Shown one piece after another: positions 38,651 to 52,800 of a stretch of DNA of 64,000 bases. This DNA is from Campylorhamphus procurvoides (taxonomy: Eukaryota; Chordata; Aves; Passeriformes; Dendrocolaptidae): positions 1,014,716-1,078,715 of the forward strand of contig WBMV01001237.1 of the NCBI GenBank assembly GCA_013396655.1, in the 5' to 3' direction. Position numbers and translations under genes: made by a program. Position 1 is the stretch's first letter. Every line of letters begins with the position of its first letter. A model generated the notes under the pieces. That model did no database searches. It was given only the letters and a program-made list of their open reading frames with translations, and was not told the origin of the DNA.

Positions 38651-40699
38651 AAGACCCTTCCCATGTACAGATAAGTTACCATCAATTTTGTTTTAATTGA
38701 TCTCTAACAGAATCTCCTTAGGCTTGTGCAGCTCAGGAAAAATCTTTGTCTATTGAATTTTGATTAGAGCTGTGCAGTAAGAGGAGAGATTTATTCACAT
38801 AGCAGTTATTTTCTCATTTTAATTAAAAAAAATAGGTAAAGTGAAACTATTATTTAGAACATTATTGCTGGTCTTCCCACTTGTATCCCAAGAAACACAG
38901 CTTTTTCCTTCTACTCAGTAAACCAAAAACATGACATGCATTCACACATACACAACAAATAACAAATGAAAGGAGACTGGAACATTCTGATGAAAAAAAC
39001 CCAGGGCTTTCAAGTCATGAAAATGAGTGCTATTATAAAAATTGACATTTTAAAGGAGTCTATGAGCTCTAAACTCCTTTTATTTAATATACATTCTAAA
39101 CCCACTAATCTCAGAATGTATTTTGTCATTAACACAGAAAGCACAGCCTTCAGTTTTTATATGTGAAAATGAAGACCAAGCATTTGATATCACGATGTTC
39201 AAAGCTTTTCATTTATTCCCCCAAACACACAGAGCCATGTTAACTTCCAGACACCAACCACTAAAGATTGAAAACAACCCTAAACATCTTGGGGATGTAG
39301 AAGAGGAAGCCCCATTGCTTTAGAGGAAATCAGCCCTGTAAGCTTAAAAAAAATCTTGTAAGGGAAGAAAACTTCTAAGTGCCAAATTGTTTATGGTTTA
39401 TTAAAATTATCAGCTGTGTAAGAGTGGGAGTAATAGAATGTGTTCTCAACATAAAAACCACATCCCAAATGTCTCTAAGTAGTCTGGCAAAGCAAAATCC
39501 ATAAAGCAGATCCATTTCCCTCATTCCCAAGCAGGGACAGGCAGTCTACATGACTGGATCAGTCCTATTTATACAGAGGCAGCAGGAAATGCCCAGCTGT
39601 GCCATGGCAGTGAATGCACCTTGGTTACTCCAGGAAGCAAAAACTTCCATGGCCTGTGCAGTGTTTGCTATAAAACGTACTGATTTTAAAAGACATATTT
39701 GGATATTTAAATGGAAACCACAAAAACAAAACAAACCAAAACACAAACACAAAAATTTGTGAGATCTCTACTCTCTAAGTGAGAGAGGATTTTTCTTCTC
39801 TCACTTAAAAGCAGCATCACCATTTTGTATGTCTTATACACTGTTTTTTTGCAGGACTAAGTTCAAATGCATAGGCAGAATTGAGTGCACTTTTTGCACC
39901 TAAAGTAATTTAATGTTCTAATATATATGATTTTTGACAGCAATGTAAGAAACCAAGGAAACCCTAAACAAACAAACAAACCCCCAAACTGTGACTTGAA
40001 TTGTTCCTTGCTCTCAGTAGCTCTGCACAGTAGTAATTGGCACAGGAATAGCTCGACTCCATTAAAGTTGCTTCTTTCATAAAGCAGAGATGAGAACACC
40101 TCTCAACATAATTCAAATAATTGTCTGCATCTATTTTTGTTGATATATGTCAACTAGCAGAGCTGTTAGTTAGCTAAAGCAATTGCATTGTACCAAAAAA
40201 ATGCTATCCAGAGGAGTACAGTACATGAAATATTTTCTTTTATTCACATTCCTATAGAAGTATTCTTTTCTATTCCAAAACAATGCCTTCAGCACCAAAA
40301 AGAAAATCAAGTAAATATACCTGTGATAAGGTAGATTTTAAGGCACTGTGACATGCAATTATACATGTTACTACTTTTCAAATTCCAATTTTAGAGTAAT
40401 GAAAAATCAAAGTTCATTGAATTACACCATGCAGACTTGTAGGTTGAAATTCAATTAAATAATCTACGCAGTAATTCTTTTCCAGAGCTGCTAAAAAAGA
40501 AGTGTAATCAACAGGGTGGAGAGCTATTGAAATAATGAAAGTCAACAGTTCTGAATCACAGTAGAGGCTCAGAGTCATACTGGGATTTCTGTGTGCACAA
40601 GCACATGTTCCAAAGTGCAATGCAAATGTCTTAATATTATTTTACTTTTCACTGTGAAATCAGCAACAATTCTGATGGACTCATCAGCACAAAGAGATG

Positions 40700-40876
40700 C
40701 TCTCTGTGGTGAGGCCCTGGCACAGGTTTCCAAGAGAAGTTGTCCAAGGCCAGGATGGATGGGGCTTGGAACAGCCTGGGCTGGTGGAAAATGTGCTTTC
40801 CCGTGGCAGGGGGTTGGAACAAAATGGTCTTTAAGGTCCCTTCCAACCTAAACCATTCTGTGATTCTCTGAGTCTT
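40700..40876 (+). mobile_element. CR1 LINE 3' fragment with a short internal deletion
   Basis: The block GTGAGGCCCTGGCACAGG begins the clear homology. It continues with CCAAGAGAAGTTG, GTCCAAGGCCAGGATGGAT, GGGGCTTGGAACAGCCTGG, CTGGTGGAAAATGTG, GGCAGGGGGTTGGAACAA, TCTTTAAGGTCCCTTCCAAC and CTAAACCATTCTGTGATTCT. It has the best preserved ATTCTGTG-type tail in the window. Compared with the 24.2 kb copy, the GGCTGCCCCATCCCAGG segment is missing between GAGAAGTTG and TCCAAGG. Severely 5' truncated and non-coding. Confidence 0.92.
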
Positions 40877-43800
40877 TGTTTTTAACACCCAGAGATGGAA
40901 ATACTGCAGGTACTTTCCATTCCCTGCTTCTTAATTTCCAGGTTTTGCATTGAATTCTTGAAGCCTTGGGTAACTATAACTTCTATGACTACATTTCATT
41001 TGTAATGGTTAAACCCACAATGGTTCTTTGACTGGCTATTTCTGGTAAAGTCTCACTTGGTCTGGTATTTCAGGGACATTTAGCTGTTACATATCAAAAA
41101 ACATGACTTAAACCACGAGTGACAGTGAAGTCATCACACCTGGACATCCCTCTCTAGAGGCAGATAAGGAAATCCATATTTTCTACATCCTTCCATGTGA
41201 ATGTGCTATTCCTTGAGCACAAACTGGACCCCCAAAGCTAATGCACTTCCTTAGGCATTATCCACCTCCTCCTTATGCTCCTGCCTCTTTCAGATCAAAC
41301 ACCTGTACAGGCAAGTCTCAGCATAATGAAGTCCTTCATCAAGATGAAGCTGCTGCATATCCTGAACTATTACCCTCTCAGCCATGCTGGGAAAGCAACA
41401 CGAAGAACAAGCCAGGGCAGCCCAGCAGTGAAAATCTGCATCTCTGTGTGACTTCACAGGTCCCAGCACCCCCTGAGGTGCTGCAGCTCTCCTGCCAATA
41501 TCGATACACCCCAAGGAAGTTTCCCAGATTGCTGTGGTGCCCCAGCCAGCCCTTTCCTCAGGCTCAGAACTGCACTGATGGGGTTTTTTTGGTGCCCAAT
41601 CTGTCACATGATGTCTCTGTCTGTGGTACCTCTGTGACACCAAACCAGCAGCACCTCATGTCTTACAAAGTCCTCACTGTGTTCAGGGCCCTTGGGTGTT
41701 GATAATTATCTTCACTTTCTTTTTTTTTTTTCTCCTTCATTTTCTTAATTGTTCTTCAACAATTGAAAAGACTGAACAAAATCAGTACGAAATATGTTCC
41801 ACTAGCACTAAACAGTGGTCAGCCACTTGCACTGATTAGACAAAACTGATGCAGTTGAATTTGAATTTCACTGGGAATCCAGAACTTAAATGTATGGAAA
41901 ATTGTGGTGATACATGCTTTATTTTTACTTGTTTGCAAAAAAAGCCGTAACTTTATCAAACATTATAAACACTTTCACTGCTGACAACCCTCTTCAAACA
42001 TCAACTACTGTAATTTTCCACACATTTACATAATACTGGCTGATTAAGCCATCAGATTTTTCATTGCTGCTTACTGCAGAAATCAAAAATAAAAACACAG
42101 AGTTTGCAATGGTTTGCCCTCTTAAGATTTTGACACTAGAGTGGAAGAAACACTAAAATGGCTAATCTGAAGCATATAAGGGAATATTCTCCTCAATTGC
42201 TAATTCCCTCATTCACACATAATTCAGCTTTTCCCCCAGTATAAAATCTGCCCCAGCTGGCAGAAAAATCCACTTACCATCCCAACCCCTGGGTGAGCAG
42301 CCCTGCCTGAGCTGAGCCTCTGAATGGACACCCTCTTCCTTCACAATTCTGACTCAATGATAGGGTCTCTTACCCTGACAATTTAATTCTCACAGGAGCT
42401 CCAAAGCCTCCAGGCCTGAATTGGCTGTTCCATGGATGTGGCTCTGTGTTATGTCACTGCAATGTAGGGTATTGCCAGCCTATCAGACCCATCTGTTCTG
42501 GGTTACATTGAAGCAGCACTGATATTCATCTCAGGGTGAACATGGCAAGGTATGTTGTCATATGGAGATACAAGATTTGGAACAAAAATTACCATGGAAT
42601 TATCTTTGCTTCGTTGTCATGCCTTTTCCTCTCAAAATAATGTGTGTTGTCTCACAGTTTATAATTAAATCATAATCCCTTTAATTTCCCCAGTAAGACC
42701 AGAGTTTTGAAGTTGAAAGGGAGGTCAACAGAGAACTATGAATAATACAGAACATCCACACAACCAAAGAAATACCCTGCTGTGGGTAAAAGAGTAGTCT
42801 GAATTCCTTTCCTTTCTGTAGAAAAGGATAAGTAGATAAAAAGATTTGCTTGTGAACACTTTTAAAAATACAATTTTAAAAGTATAACAGAGAGATTAAA
42901 ACGATCAACCCATCCCCTATGAAATCATCCCATCTGGTTCCAATGCACATTAAATTAATTCAGGACAATAAACCCCCCACATATACTAGTTTAACACTAT
43001 TTCAAAAAGGACTTTAATAATCCACAGTAATCAACCTTAAAACATCTGCACCAAAACTTCCCAAGCCACCAGGACTTATTATGAATTATTCCTCCTAACA
43101 ATCATCAACCAGTTTAAGACATAAAACAGCTTTAGAAACACAACTGTAAAACAAGAACAAATAAAACTTGTCCAGAATGCCTTTATAATCTCACAGTGAG
43201 AAATCTGACATTCTTTTCTTCTTAAAAGAGCAGCTGAAATTGCCTCTGAACATGCGATTTCTCTGTTGTAATCTTAATACTCATTTTCAGTAATTCCCAT
43301 AGTTTAGAAAGAAATCTGGTGCACAAGAATAGGGGTGTTATTTTTCAGGTACAGAATGGTCAGCTGCACTGTGGGGGAGCAGGATGCTTGGGCTGTGATT
43401 TGCAAATAATCTACTTTCCTCCTTGAAATCTGTCTTTTGGCTTTTCACAGGGGAATTAATGCTGCTCTCATTATGCTTATTGGGAAGTGTTAATTTCTAT
43501 GCAAAAAAAGGAAAGCTACTTCTATGATTTAGTATTTTATCTTCATCCAAGCTATACCTGTCTCTTCCCTTATTCTTCAGCTGTGCATTCTGAATGTCAA
43601 AATATAGTAGACACTTTTCCATCCTTTATAGATTTGGTCTAATATCACAGAAAATAACAGGAAACTTCAACTCTCAGTTGGAATCCAAGTAAAACTGCAT
43701 ACTTATATGTAACTATTTCCTTGGATCTGAAAAGAAACAAATAATACCTGTAATTCTTCATTTGTTTGGTGAAGATGGTCTGTGTCATTTGAGCTTTTTG

Positions 43801-46800
43801 GTGGCTTTTGTTCTTGTATTAGTGGCAGGGATAACTAGAACTGGAGAGAAAGAGAATCACACTGGTTATCTGGTGAATGCAACCCTGTGTCGCTTCTCGC
43901 TCTTCATAAAACTGAAATTACATAATTTCAGAAATTAGATATCACTGTAGAAATGGTTAATTTCTAATGCAATTTACACCATGATGAAGATTTTGGTGAC
44001 CTTCCCCATCTTTGTAATTATGAAAAGGAAGCTAAAATTACTCTGTCATGACCAGAAAAGAACAGATGCATCTTTATAAGAGATTTTCCAAAGAAATATC
44101 ATACTTTTCCTCCTATTTCTTAACAAAATTTGAGTCTTGAGTCATTAAGAACTTATTAAAAATGCTTTCAGTGGAAGCAGAAAAGCCCACATGATTTGGT
44201 TAGTTTTAATTGTAGGAAGTTCTATTTATTTCTTCAAGAATCCAGAGGAAGTCGAGGTTGCAAATGAACGACAGAATGTTCCCTTCAAAACACAAGAGCT
44301 CTCAGGTGTGTAATAAGGGCTCGGGGAAGTTAAGCAATTATGCCAAATGCAAACGCAGCCGGAGAACAGAAACAGTCCGTGTAGGAGTGAGCATGGGAAT
44401 TGATTTTCCATGTGAGAGAAGTCTTAGGCACTCATGGAATTTCATAGTGGATGAAAGACAGGACACTGAAGCACAAAGGAATTTCAGTGAGCTTAACAAA
44501 GGGTCGATCAGGCTCAAGGGAATGTGAGAAACTTCAGATTAGGAGTGCTTTAGTGGTCCATATTTCTCTCTTCCCCTATCCTATTAACCTGTTCTCTAAG
44601 ACCCCTCCTTCCCTCATTGCAATGAAGAAAATACTCTCATTCCCCTCCTGGCCCTTGCAAAACCACTCCCAACAGGTTCTCTGAGCGTCCTTGTTATCTC
44701 CATCCTTTTCTGGGCTCCAGATCCACCTTTCCTGCTGCCACCCAGCCAGAAACAATCCCCTCTGCCCCCCAGGCAGCATCTCAGGCAAAGCCAGCTTTCC
44801 TCTCTCCTGTCTTCTGGGAACAAAGGGCCGGGAAGGAGGAGGGTGGACAAGTTCTACCCTAAGAAACAGGAAGGATAGACCACAAGAGGACTCTGGTCCT
44901 TCTTCTACCTGGGAATAGGATCTGCTTTGCAGCAAAGTGCTGCCTCATGAAACAACAGACCAGCAAACTCTGTCCAGCTGCATCTGCAGAAGCCTCACCT
45001 GTGTCTCACCTGTGTCTGTTTGTTATTCAGAGATGCTAAAATGGCTTGTGGGAGTGTGAGAACATATCAACACACCTTGTCCTTGCTTCGTTTGCCTCAA
45101 GATATGAATTCTTTCCAAACTGTAAAAGGCTAAAGCAATATTAACAGTGATGGGGATGAGAGGGGAGGCTCAGAATGTGTTACTATTGTTGTAGGAATCA
45201 AGGTGTCTGTACAACCTTGATGAATTATTCCTAAAAATAGCACTGATGCAGGTAATCAATCTTGCAGTTTTGGTCAGAAGGATAAGCTTACCCAGATACT
45301 GATTGCTTACAGCAGGACTATATTTAAAAACAATGAGAAGCATTTCAGTCCATGCAAATTGTGGCCACAGACACCTGGAGGCTCCTGCAACAAAAAAAAG
45401 GGGTTTTTTTTGTTTTGCTATATTTACCTCTCTTCCTCCTTTAAATGCTGCCTGTTACTCAGCTTCCACAGTCATTGCCATTCTTATTTCTGTGATTACA
45501 GTTTGCAGGTATCTTTTAAAATAACAATAAATAAGGGCTAATTTTTGCACCAGAAGCTACTCAAAAGCAAAAAAAAAGGGAAAAAGAGAATGATGATCAA
45601 GCGATGAAAGCAGTGATTTTGCTGCTGATTGTAGCACTGATATGATGGCTGTAATATAAAGACAGCAGATATTTTTTGGTTTAGGATTAATTATATGCTG
45701 TCACTTGCAAGTTAAGGAGCTTTTCAAATCACAAGGTGACTTCAAGAGGATTCACAGAAAATGCCAGTGATGTTGTGCCAAAGGGGTGACAAGAACTGCT
45801 GGGAGAGGGTTGGAGCCTCTCACCGTGGATCCACTGAGCAGTGCAGTGAGCACTCAGATACAGGGATGGCACTCACTGCTTCCCTGGCAGAGAAATGCAG
45901 AAAATTCAATGAAATTCTGTGTCTGCTTTCTTATTGAACTCCAATTCGTATTAAAGGACATTCACAAGCTTGACAAAATGTAATGTGTTTTCTCTTTATT
46001 GGTAGAATCCTTGTAGTTTTCAAACATATGTTTCTTCATGTGAACTCAAAAAACACCCCAAAACAGCAAAAACAAACAAGCAAAACACCCCCAAAAATCC
46101 CAAACACCTGAGAATCAGATTTGCTACAACAGTCAGTTTATGCTTCTAGATAAGATAAAGAATTTCTGAAATGACAAAAAGTAATTTCAGCACTCCCAAT
46201 CCCTGCACCTTCAACTTTCCACAGCTATATCATAAACTAGAAAGAGAAATTTATAATAATTTTATTTTAATTTTATTATTAAAGTTAATGAATGACATCC
46301 CCACTCAGGGTGCAAGTCACATCTCAAACATGTCTCCCTTCATTTACTCCTCATCACCTGCCTTAGGTGTCCCATTTAGCAAATCTTCTCAAATTTCTGG
46401 TTAATTCAGGGCCACAGCTCTGACTGTTGGACTGTCTGACATAAATATATCCCCGTATCTGTTTAATTTTCACATGGAATTCTGTGTTCAGAGCATGTAA
46501 TGTCCTGTCCTAAGTACTATTTAAAAGTTGCTCAGAAATTTGGACAATTAGAAAAGATGGATTAATTAACAGAATAGAAGTAATATGTTAGTAAGTATGA
46601 GGCAACAACATATCATTCTGTAACAATTCCAGATATTTCTAAAATAAACTGTTATTGAAAAGGATAGTGCAATTCTGAGCTAAATAATTATTCCTCTTAT
46701 CATCTATCTTATTGAAAATTTTAAAGTGTGCAGAATATGGAACAATACTGCTCTTATACTGTGAAAGCAGAGATTTTAAAAATGATTCATTTTCCTGTCA

Positions 46801-49800
46801 GACTATCTGCCTAATGCCAGACAAATTCTCTTAACATCTCTCAGCCTTCCTCTCCTCTCCAGAATGCTGGTAATAAAACTGCTCTTCCCTCTGCTACCTT
46901 CTCTCACCCTGTGTTGGAAAGAAAAGCAGAGGAAGAGGGGCTGTCTCTACTACAGGGATTTTATAGTGTAATGTGTGATGTTTACTAACACACGGCTCAA
47001 CTTCTTCATATATTTTTAATTAGAAAAAAAGGACAATTTTCCTATGATGTAATACAAATAATGTTGACAGTAACAGGTACATTTTGCTCTGGACTACACA
47101 GGCAACTCCCAGCCAGTCTGACAGGACTCCTGTTTCCCTCTGAATGTGCCTGCACTGCACATTCCTTCCTATCACTTCCAAACATTCCAGCCTTTGTCAA
47201 TGGTACTTTATGGAATCTCATTATAATAGATTATGCATGTTTTATATGTTGCCTCGGAGAACTGCATATTTTAATACCCATACATCTCACCCAGAAATAC
47301 TTCATCTGCCAGTTTTGCTTTATCTACCCTTCATAGATAATTTGCTTTCTGAACTCAACTGAAAAGAGATTTTAAGTGATTTTAATACAGGAAGAAATCC
47401 AGCAGCTGGAGCCAACTGTTAAAAAATGTGAAGCCCTATTAATTTTTTATCACATGTCCAAAAGGACACTGCTTTGTGTAGATTATACAGGCACATTCAA
47501 ATAAGTTTGGAAAAGGAGCTTCAGACGTTGTTCTCAGAATAATTTTAAGTAATGGATAACGATGCCCATGAAAAGATGAGTGAGAAAAAAAGGCCAAGAA
47601 AAATCTATTTTGATCAACCAGCCGACTACAGAAGCGTGTCAAACACATGCATTTTCATTTCTCTAAGAACAGGCTCAATGAAGCATTAAAGAACATATTA
47701 CCACCGAGACAGCTGTATTCCAGCATACCAAATCAGGAGACACACAAGTTACTTCCCTGATTTATGTATCCCATAGCACCCTCCTGCCAAGGCTGAGTCC
47801 CTTGACAGAGAGAGCAGCCTAATTCTAAAGACATATGCTGGGCTTCATCTTTTCCCAGGATCTCGAGTCTTTGCCATCGTGGCAGAATTTGACACAGAAA
47901 CTGAAAGATTTATAGTGCTCAGCCTTGCACGGCTTGCAAAGATCTTCAGAGATGACCAAAGCAGCACTTATTTCATACACTTAATAATTGTGGCATAAAA
48001 GCCAAATCAATCTGTTTACAGAGATGAAATTTTGCAAAAGTTAAATGGCAGAAATCTTTATTCTAGATTTTTGACCTTACTCTTTAAATTCTCTTTGCAA
48101 AGGACAAAGGACATAAATTTTTTATATCCCCACTGCAGCTGGGAACTTTTCTTTCCTCTTTCAAAGTTTTCCCTGTCAAAAACCCCTAATCCTACTCACT
48201 TACTGCATGATTTTATTCAGTATTCTCCAAAACTTGAACTGCACCTCAGAAAACAGCATTGCTAAATAGCAAAATGTGTAGCAGTACCCCCTTCCACCTT
48301 GAAACTGCAAATGAAAGCTCCAGATCCCCTGGTATATGAACAAAAAGCACTGCTCGTATACGAATGAAAGAAAATAATGTCAAAATCATGAAAAGAGCTT
48401 TCAAACTGAGAGCAAAGTTAATTTTTCAATAGTCTAGTCCATCACTAAGGATCAACACACATAAAACATGCGTATAAAAGCAGCAAGCTGCAACTTGAAG
48501 AAGTTTGGTGGCACATCCTTTCACCAAGCAAAAGTATTCCTGGTCCCCAAAAATGCATAAAAGAAAATGTGTGCTCCAAATCATCACTCACAACAAGCCT
48601 GGCTGAATCCACTGAAGACTTGCATGGATCTTAATAAAACAGAAATAGTGACCTGTACTAGTAAATTTGTAAAAATATTGGTTATGTTCCTCTTAACAAA
48701 TTACTTTATTATTACTGCTTCATGATTATCAAGAGCAGATCATTGTCACTGATGGGGCAGGGCAAGTTAGAGAAGTTCAAAACTGAAAATAAGGCCAATT
48801 CTTTGCAGTGATTTATGTTCTGTCAGGATCTTTCTTTGATCATATTGTCATTGCATAATTAGAAATGCTTTGAGAGTGGACTGAGGTGCCACAGGAAATT
48901 GGACAGTTGTTTTTTCCAGGACATTCCTGTTTCTACAGCACTACCTGTTAAAGGAAAATTAGGAATAATTACACCAAGCCTGCCATGATGCAGAACGATA
49001 GGGCGATTGATGCATTAGATTGAAACACCTTTCAATCTAAGTAATGTGAAGAACAAAAGATCTGTTGCACTTCTTTGTGTAAATAGAACCGCTTATAATG
49101 CCAGTCAGAAACTCTATTTGCATCCCAAATTATCATTTTTTTAAATAACTCTGAAGTCACTTTCTTTCTAATTATATCTATCACTCAAAATAGCCAGTCT
49201 ATAACTCATAGAATCTCCAGGAAAGCCATCAAGATTTGGTTTACTCCCTGCAACTAAAACAAACAAAATATACCATTCATGGGCATATAGGGCTTTATCC
49301 CCAGTTTTCATATTCCACTAATGCACACAGTTACCAAAAGAAAAAGATTTAACACTGACCTTTGGTTGTCCTGTAGCTGTCCATGATTTCACAGCCAGTG
49401 CACAAGATTTGGATAGAACTATACAAGAGCTCTATATATTCAGATCATTTAGGGGAGAGAAATAAATTTATAAGACTCATATGAAGCTCAGGATTCTGTG
49501 TTTTTGTGATTTAGGTATCAGTTTGTTGCAATGTACAAGGATTCAGTTTCTTCTATTCAGCACTTTTAAGACTGAATTTTGAGTAGTCAGGACATCCATT
49601 CCATGACTGTCCTCCTAGCACACTATGTCCTGAAGTAATGTCTCAGCACTTTAAATGTCACTTAATGCATAGGGCAAGGGAATCTCATTTCCAAAACTCA
49701 AGTTCAAATAAACTGAAAGGGAGTTTAAACAGTACTTTGAAGAAAAACCCAAACAAAACAATAGAATAGAATATGATGATCAGTCAGCAGTTCTGATCTT

Positions 49801-52800
49801 CTTTCATTAGTTCTTTCTGATGTTTTACCACAGGCTGGGGTTTTATTTGCTTCTTTCTTTAGTTTGGTTTTGTTGGTAAACCTAAATATGGAAAGGAATC
49901 AATAAACTAAATTTTGCCTGTTCATGCCACATACAGGTATCATAGATAAAAGTTATTGGTTTTAAAAAGCACTTTAATTCAAAGTATGTTACGAGACAAG
50001 CAAAGAGTAAAAAAATACAGTTGGGTTTGTGAGATTAAAAATATTATACAAAAGAGCATGCTCTGCAGAATATGCAGCATGATAAATGCCACCATAAGTC
50101 CCTAAGAAAAACAGCAAACTGTCCAAAATATCACATTTTTCATGGCCATACTGCTATTCACTTGTACAGACGAGCTTTTCAACCTCCCACTCACACATTG
50201 AACAGAAACTTCTCACCAACAGCACAAACCTACACAGAAGGATCTCCAATCAAATACAAATTAACATTTAGCAGACTGAATTCTGGTTACAAAGAGCTGT
50301 AGAGAAGAAGTCATCAAGTATATGGCCTGCTAACTAACTTAAATACCATTTATTTTTAATAAATGCACTGCATGTATTGCTTCTCCAGGGGTTCGCTTCT
50401 AGTAACACCTCTGTCTCCTGAAATCCAGGCTGTGATATCACTTCAGAATTGCTATTCAGCCACCTCAGGGCAAAACCAAATTCCTTGTGAAACCTCCTGT
50501 AACTGGAACATCAATTATTAAAAATCCCAATAAGAAAGCCCCAACCACCCTTGCAGTGCTTTGTCACGTTGTGTTTGCAGTTTCAGTTTGTGATTCTCAC
50601 AAAAGCAAAGGAAACATCGAGCAGCAACAACAACCTGAGAGGAGCCCTTGGAGTGTGTCAGGAGTGCACTGGGTGCTGTCCTGAGTGTGCTGCAGACACC
50701 TCACCAGGGATGCTCTTCAAGGCTGATCCCTATACCTACACATTATTAGAATACTAGTCTTACCCATATCTGTGGCTCCCTAAGACACTGCCTTTTCTTT
50801 TTTTTTTACATTTATATTTTAAAGCTTCTAAGAGTAGGTGAACTCTGTTCTGTGCACATTTGTCAAAACCAGAGTAGAGATTTTCATAATTGGCACTCCC
50901 TCAGCCTCAGTGTTTTCTTCACTTTCAGTCAGAAGGCATTGCAAAAGGGTTGGAAATATTTTCATATGTTCAGAATTGTCAGAAGTTCTTATTTTCACCA
51001 TAATCCTTGTGAGTGACAGCTTTAGTGAGGACAAGCAACAGTGAGTGCCACTGCAATATGCTTTGGTCTGTACACAGGAGGTGATGGTCGTGAACCAGTG
51101 ACCATGAAGAAACAGAAACACAACCTATGGGGGACCCCTTTTCTGAGATTTCCTAATGCTGGAGAACCTTTAAACACACAGAAATAGTCACTGTATGTTT
51201 TTCCCACTCACAGGTGCCTCGGTGCTCGGTAAAAACTGCTCCCTCCCTGTGGTAATACCTCAGGAAAGCAAAACTTGAAGATGTACAAAACCAAATCATG
51301 AGAGCAGGGCACGTGGGAGGCTGTGATTTAGTGGAATATATAGAAAAAGGCCCTGAATGCAGTTGTAACAACCTCTTAAGACAACAATTAAACCTCTTTT
51401 AAATGGCTTTTACAGAAAGCTCTACAAGGCTTCTCTACACTTGCACATCCATATGATCTGTTTGCAAAGTCCAGGAAAAATTGCATTAAAAAATTAAAAT
51501 GACTTTGTTTACTCATACAATTTTGTGTAATAAATCATCTTAAGTGTGAAAGAATGGCCTTACATATAGAGATTGCATCTACTTGAATTCTGAGGCTGTC
51601 TGGACAAAGGGATGATTTGCTACAAAAACAAAAGACCACCATAATAAAAGATGCCAGATAATCTGGTTTCCCATTACAATTGTTATGGTAGGGAGGAATC
51701 ACAAATGAAAAGAGAGTTATCTTGATGTTAGTTGGTTTTGTTTTTATTTTAAATAAAGGAACTGTGCTTCAGGAGCACTATAAGAGGATGAAATCTAAGC
51801 AAATAGATAGTTTGAATATTTCCTCCAAATTCTGGAAATGGCACCGCTTAATTATTTTGTCAAAAGAATTGCATGAGCTGAGAATGTCCTGGAACAAAAT
51901 AACATAATTTTAACTTTGCAATGTAGCAGATGTTCAGCTAATGCCAACTTGCAAGGCACAGAAAATCCAGCCTGGAAAAGAAGAATATTCTGTTCACTCC
52001 TATATCGTTATTTCGTCTTGATCTGCCCTAGGTATTAGTTGTTCCAGTTTTCTATGCATCTCCTATGCGTGGGTAGCATTAAAAATTGAATTCTGTATTT
52101 GAAAACTTCCCACAAGGTTTAATTGCCAGTGAAACCCATTTGATTGCTTCACTGTTTTAACCTGGAGTGTTTACTCTCAATTTTCATTATCTAGAGCACT
52201 TTGCAACTTGTGTTTTTCCTGTTGACAAGCAAGAAATCCAAGTCCTAGAAGCATTCCAGTAAAACTCAGACATCACAATTATGTGATCAAGTACATCCGG
52301 GAGTGGGTCACAGAAATGGGTTAGAGAAAGATGGGAGTCATTGTGCTTCAGAGTCATTGTGCAAATGCCTGCAGGGCTTAGGGAGATGTTTATGACTGCT
52401 GAGTTTGGACATATTCTCTTCTCTGATCTTAAGTTCTTTTGACAAAGCAGGCAAGGCATGGCAATGAGCTAAATGGACCATGTGTCAACCAAAAACTGGC
52501 CCACCAGGAGGTTCAGTAAGCAGAGGTTTCATTGACAGCAGTGTAGTTATTGGGAGGACAGGACCCACACCTAGTTCTGCTTCAAAGAAAAAAATGTAAT
52601 TATTCCTGGCCTTTTAATCTGCCTTTGAAATAACACAAGATGAGCACATTCAGATGGGGACAGATATCATATAACAGAGGAAGAAGAACAAATAAGCATT
52701 CCCAAACACATATTCTTTAGTTATAAATTTTATCTTTAAAGGTGTGTCTGCAGTGGCTGTATGAAAAATGTAATTATAGTTCAGAACTAGCAGCGTTTTC

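Larger units (their letters stand above)
28251..40699. other. Mostly unique AT-rich DNA, no gene recognised
   Basis: It holds the poly-A tract near 30.15 kb, an exon-like segment at 35963-36004, a palindrome at 32829, nested inverted repeats at 36483, a Maf-type site at 37977 and a hairpin at 39776. The longest ORF of the window (172 codons, minus, 34214-34732) lies here, but it has no recognisable domain and another-strand ORF of 116 codons overlaps it. A GC-richer patch at about 37020-37320 remains unexplained. Confidence 0.55.

Noticed and set aside
41241..41702. ORF of 153 codons on the plus strand
   Set aside because: Proline-rich start and otherwise featureless; a 117-codon ORF lies opposite. 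It sits in a GC-richer patch where stops are rarer.
49208..49250. Possible minus-oriented CR1 tail starting TCATAGAATC
   Set aside because: Only about ten bases match the tail and the following sequence departs from the family.
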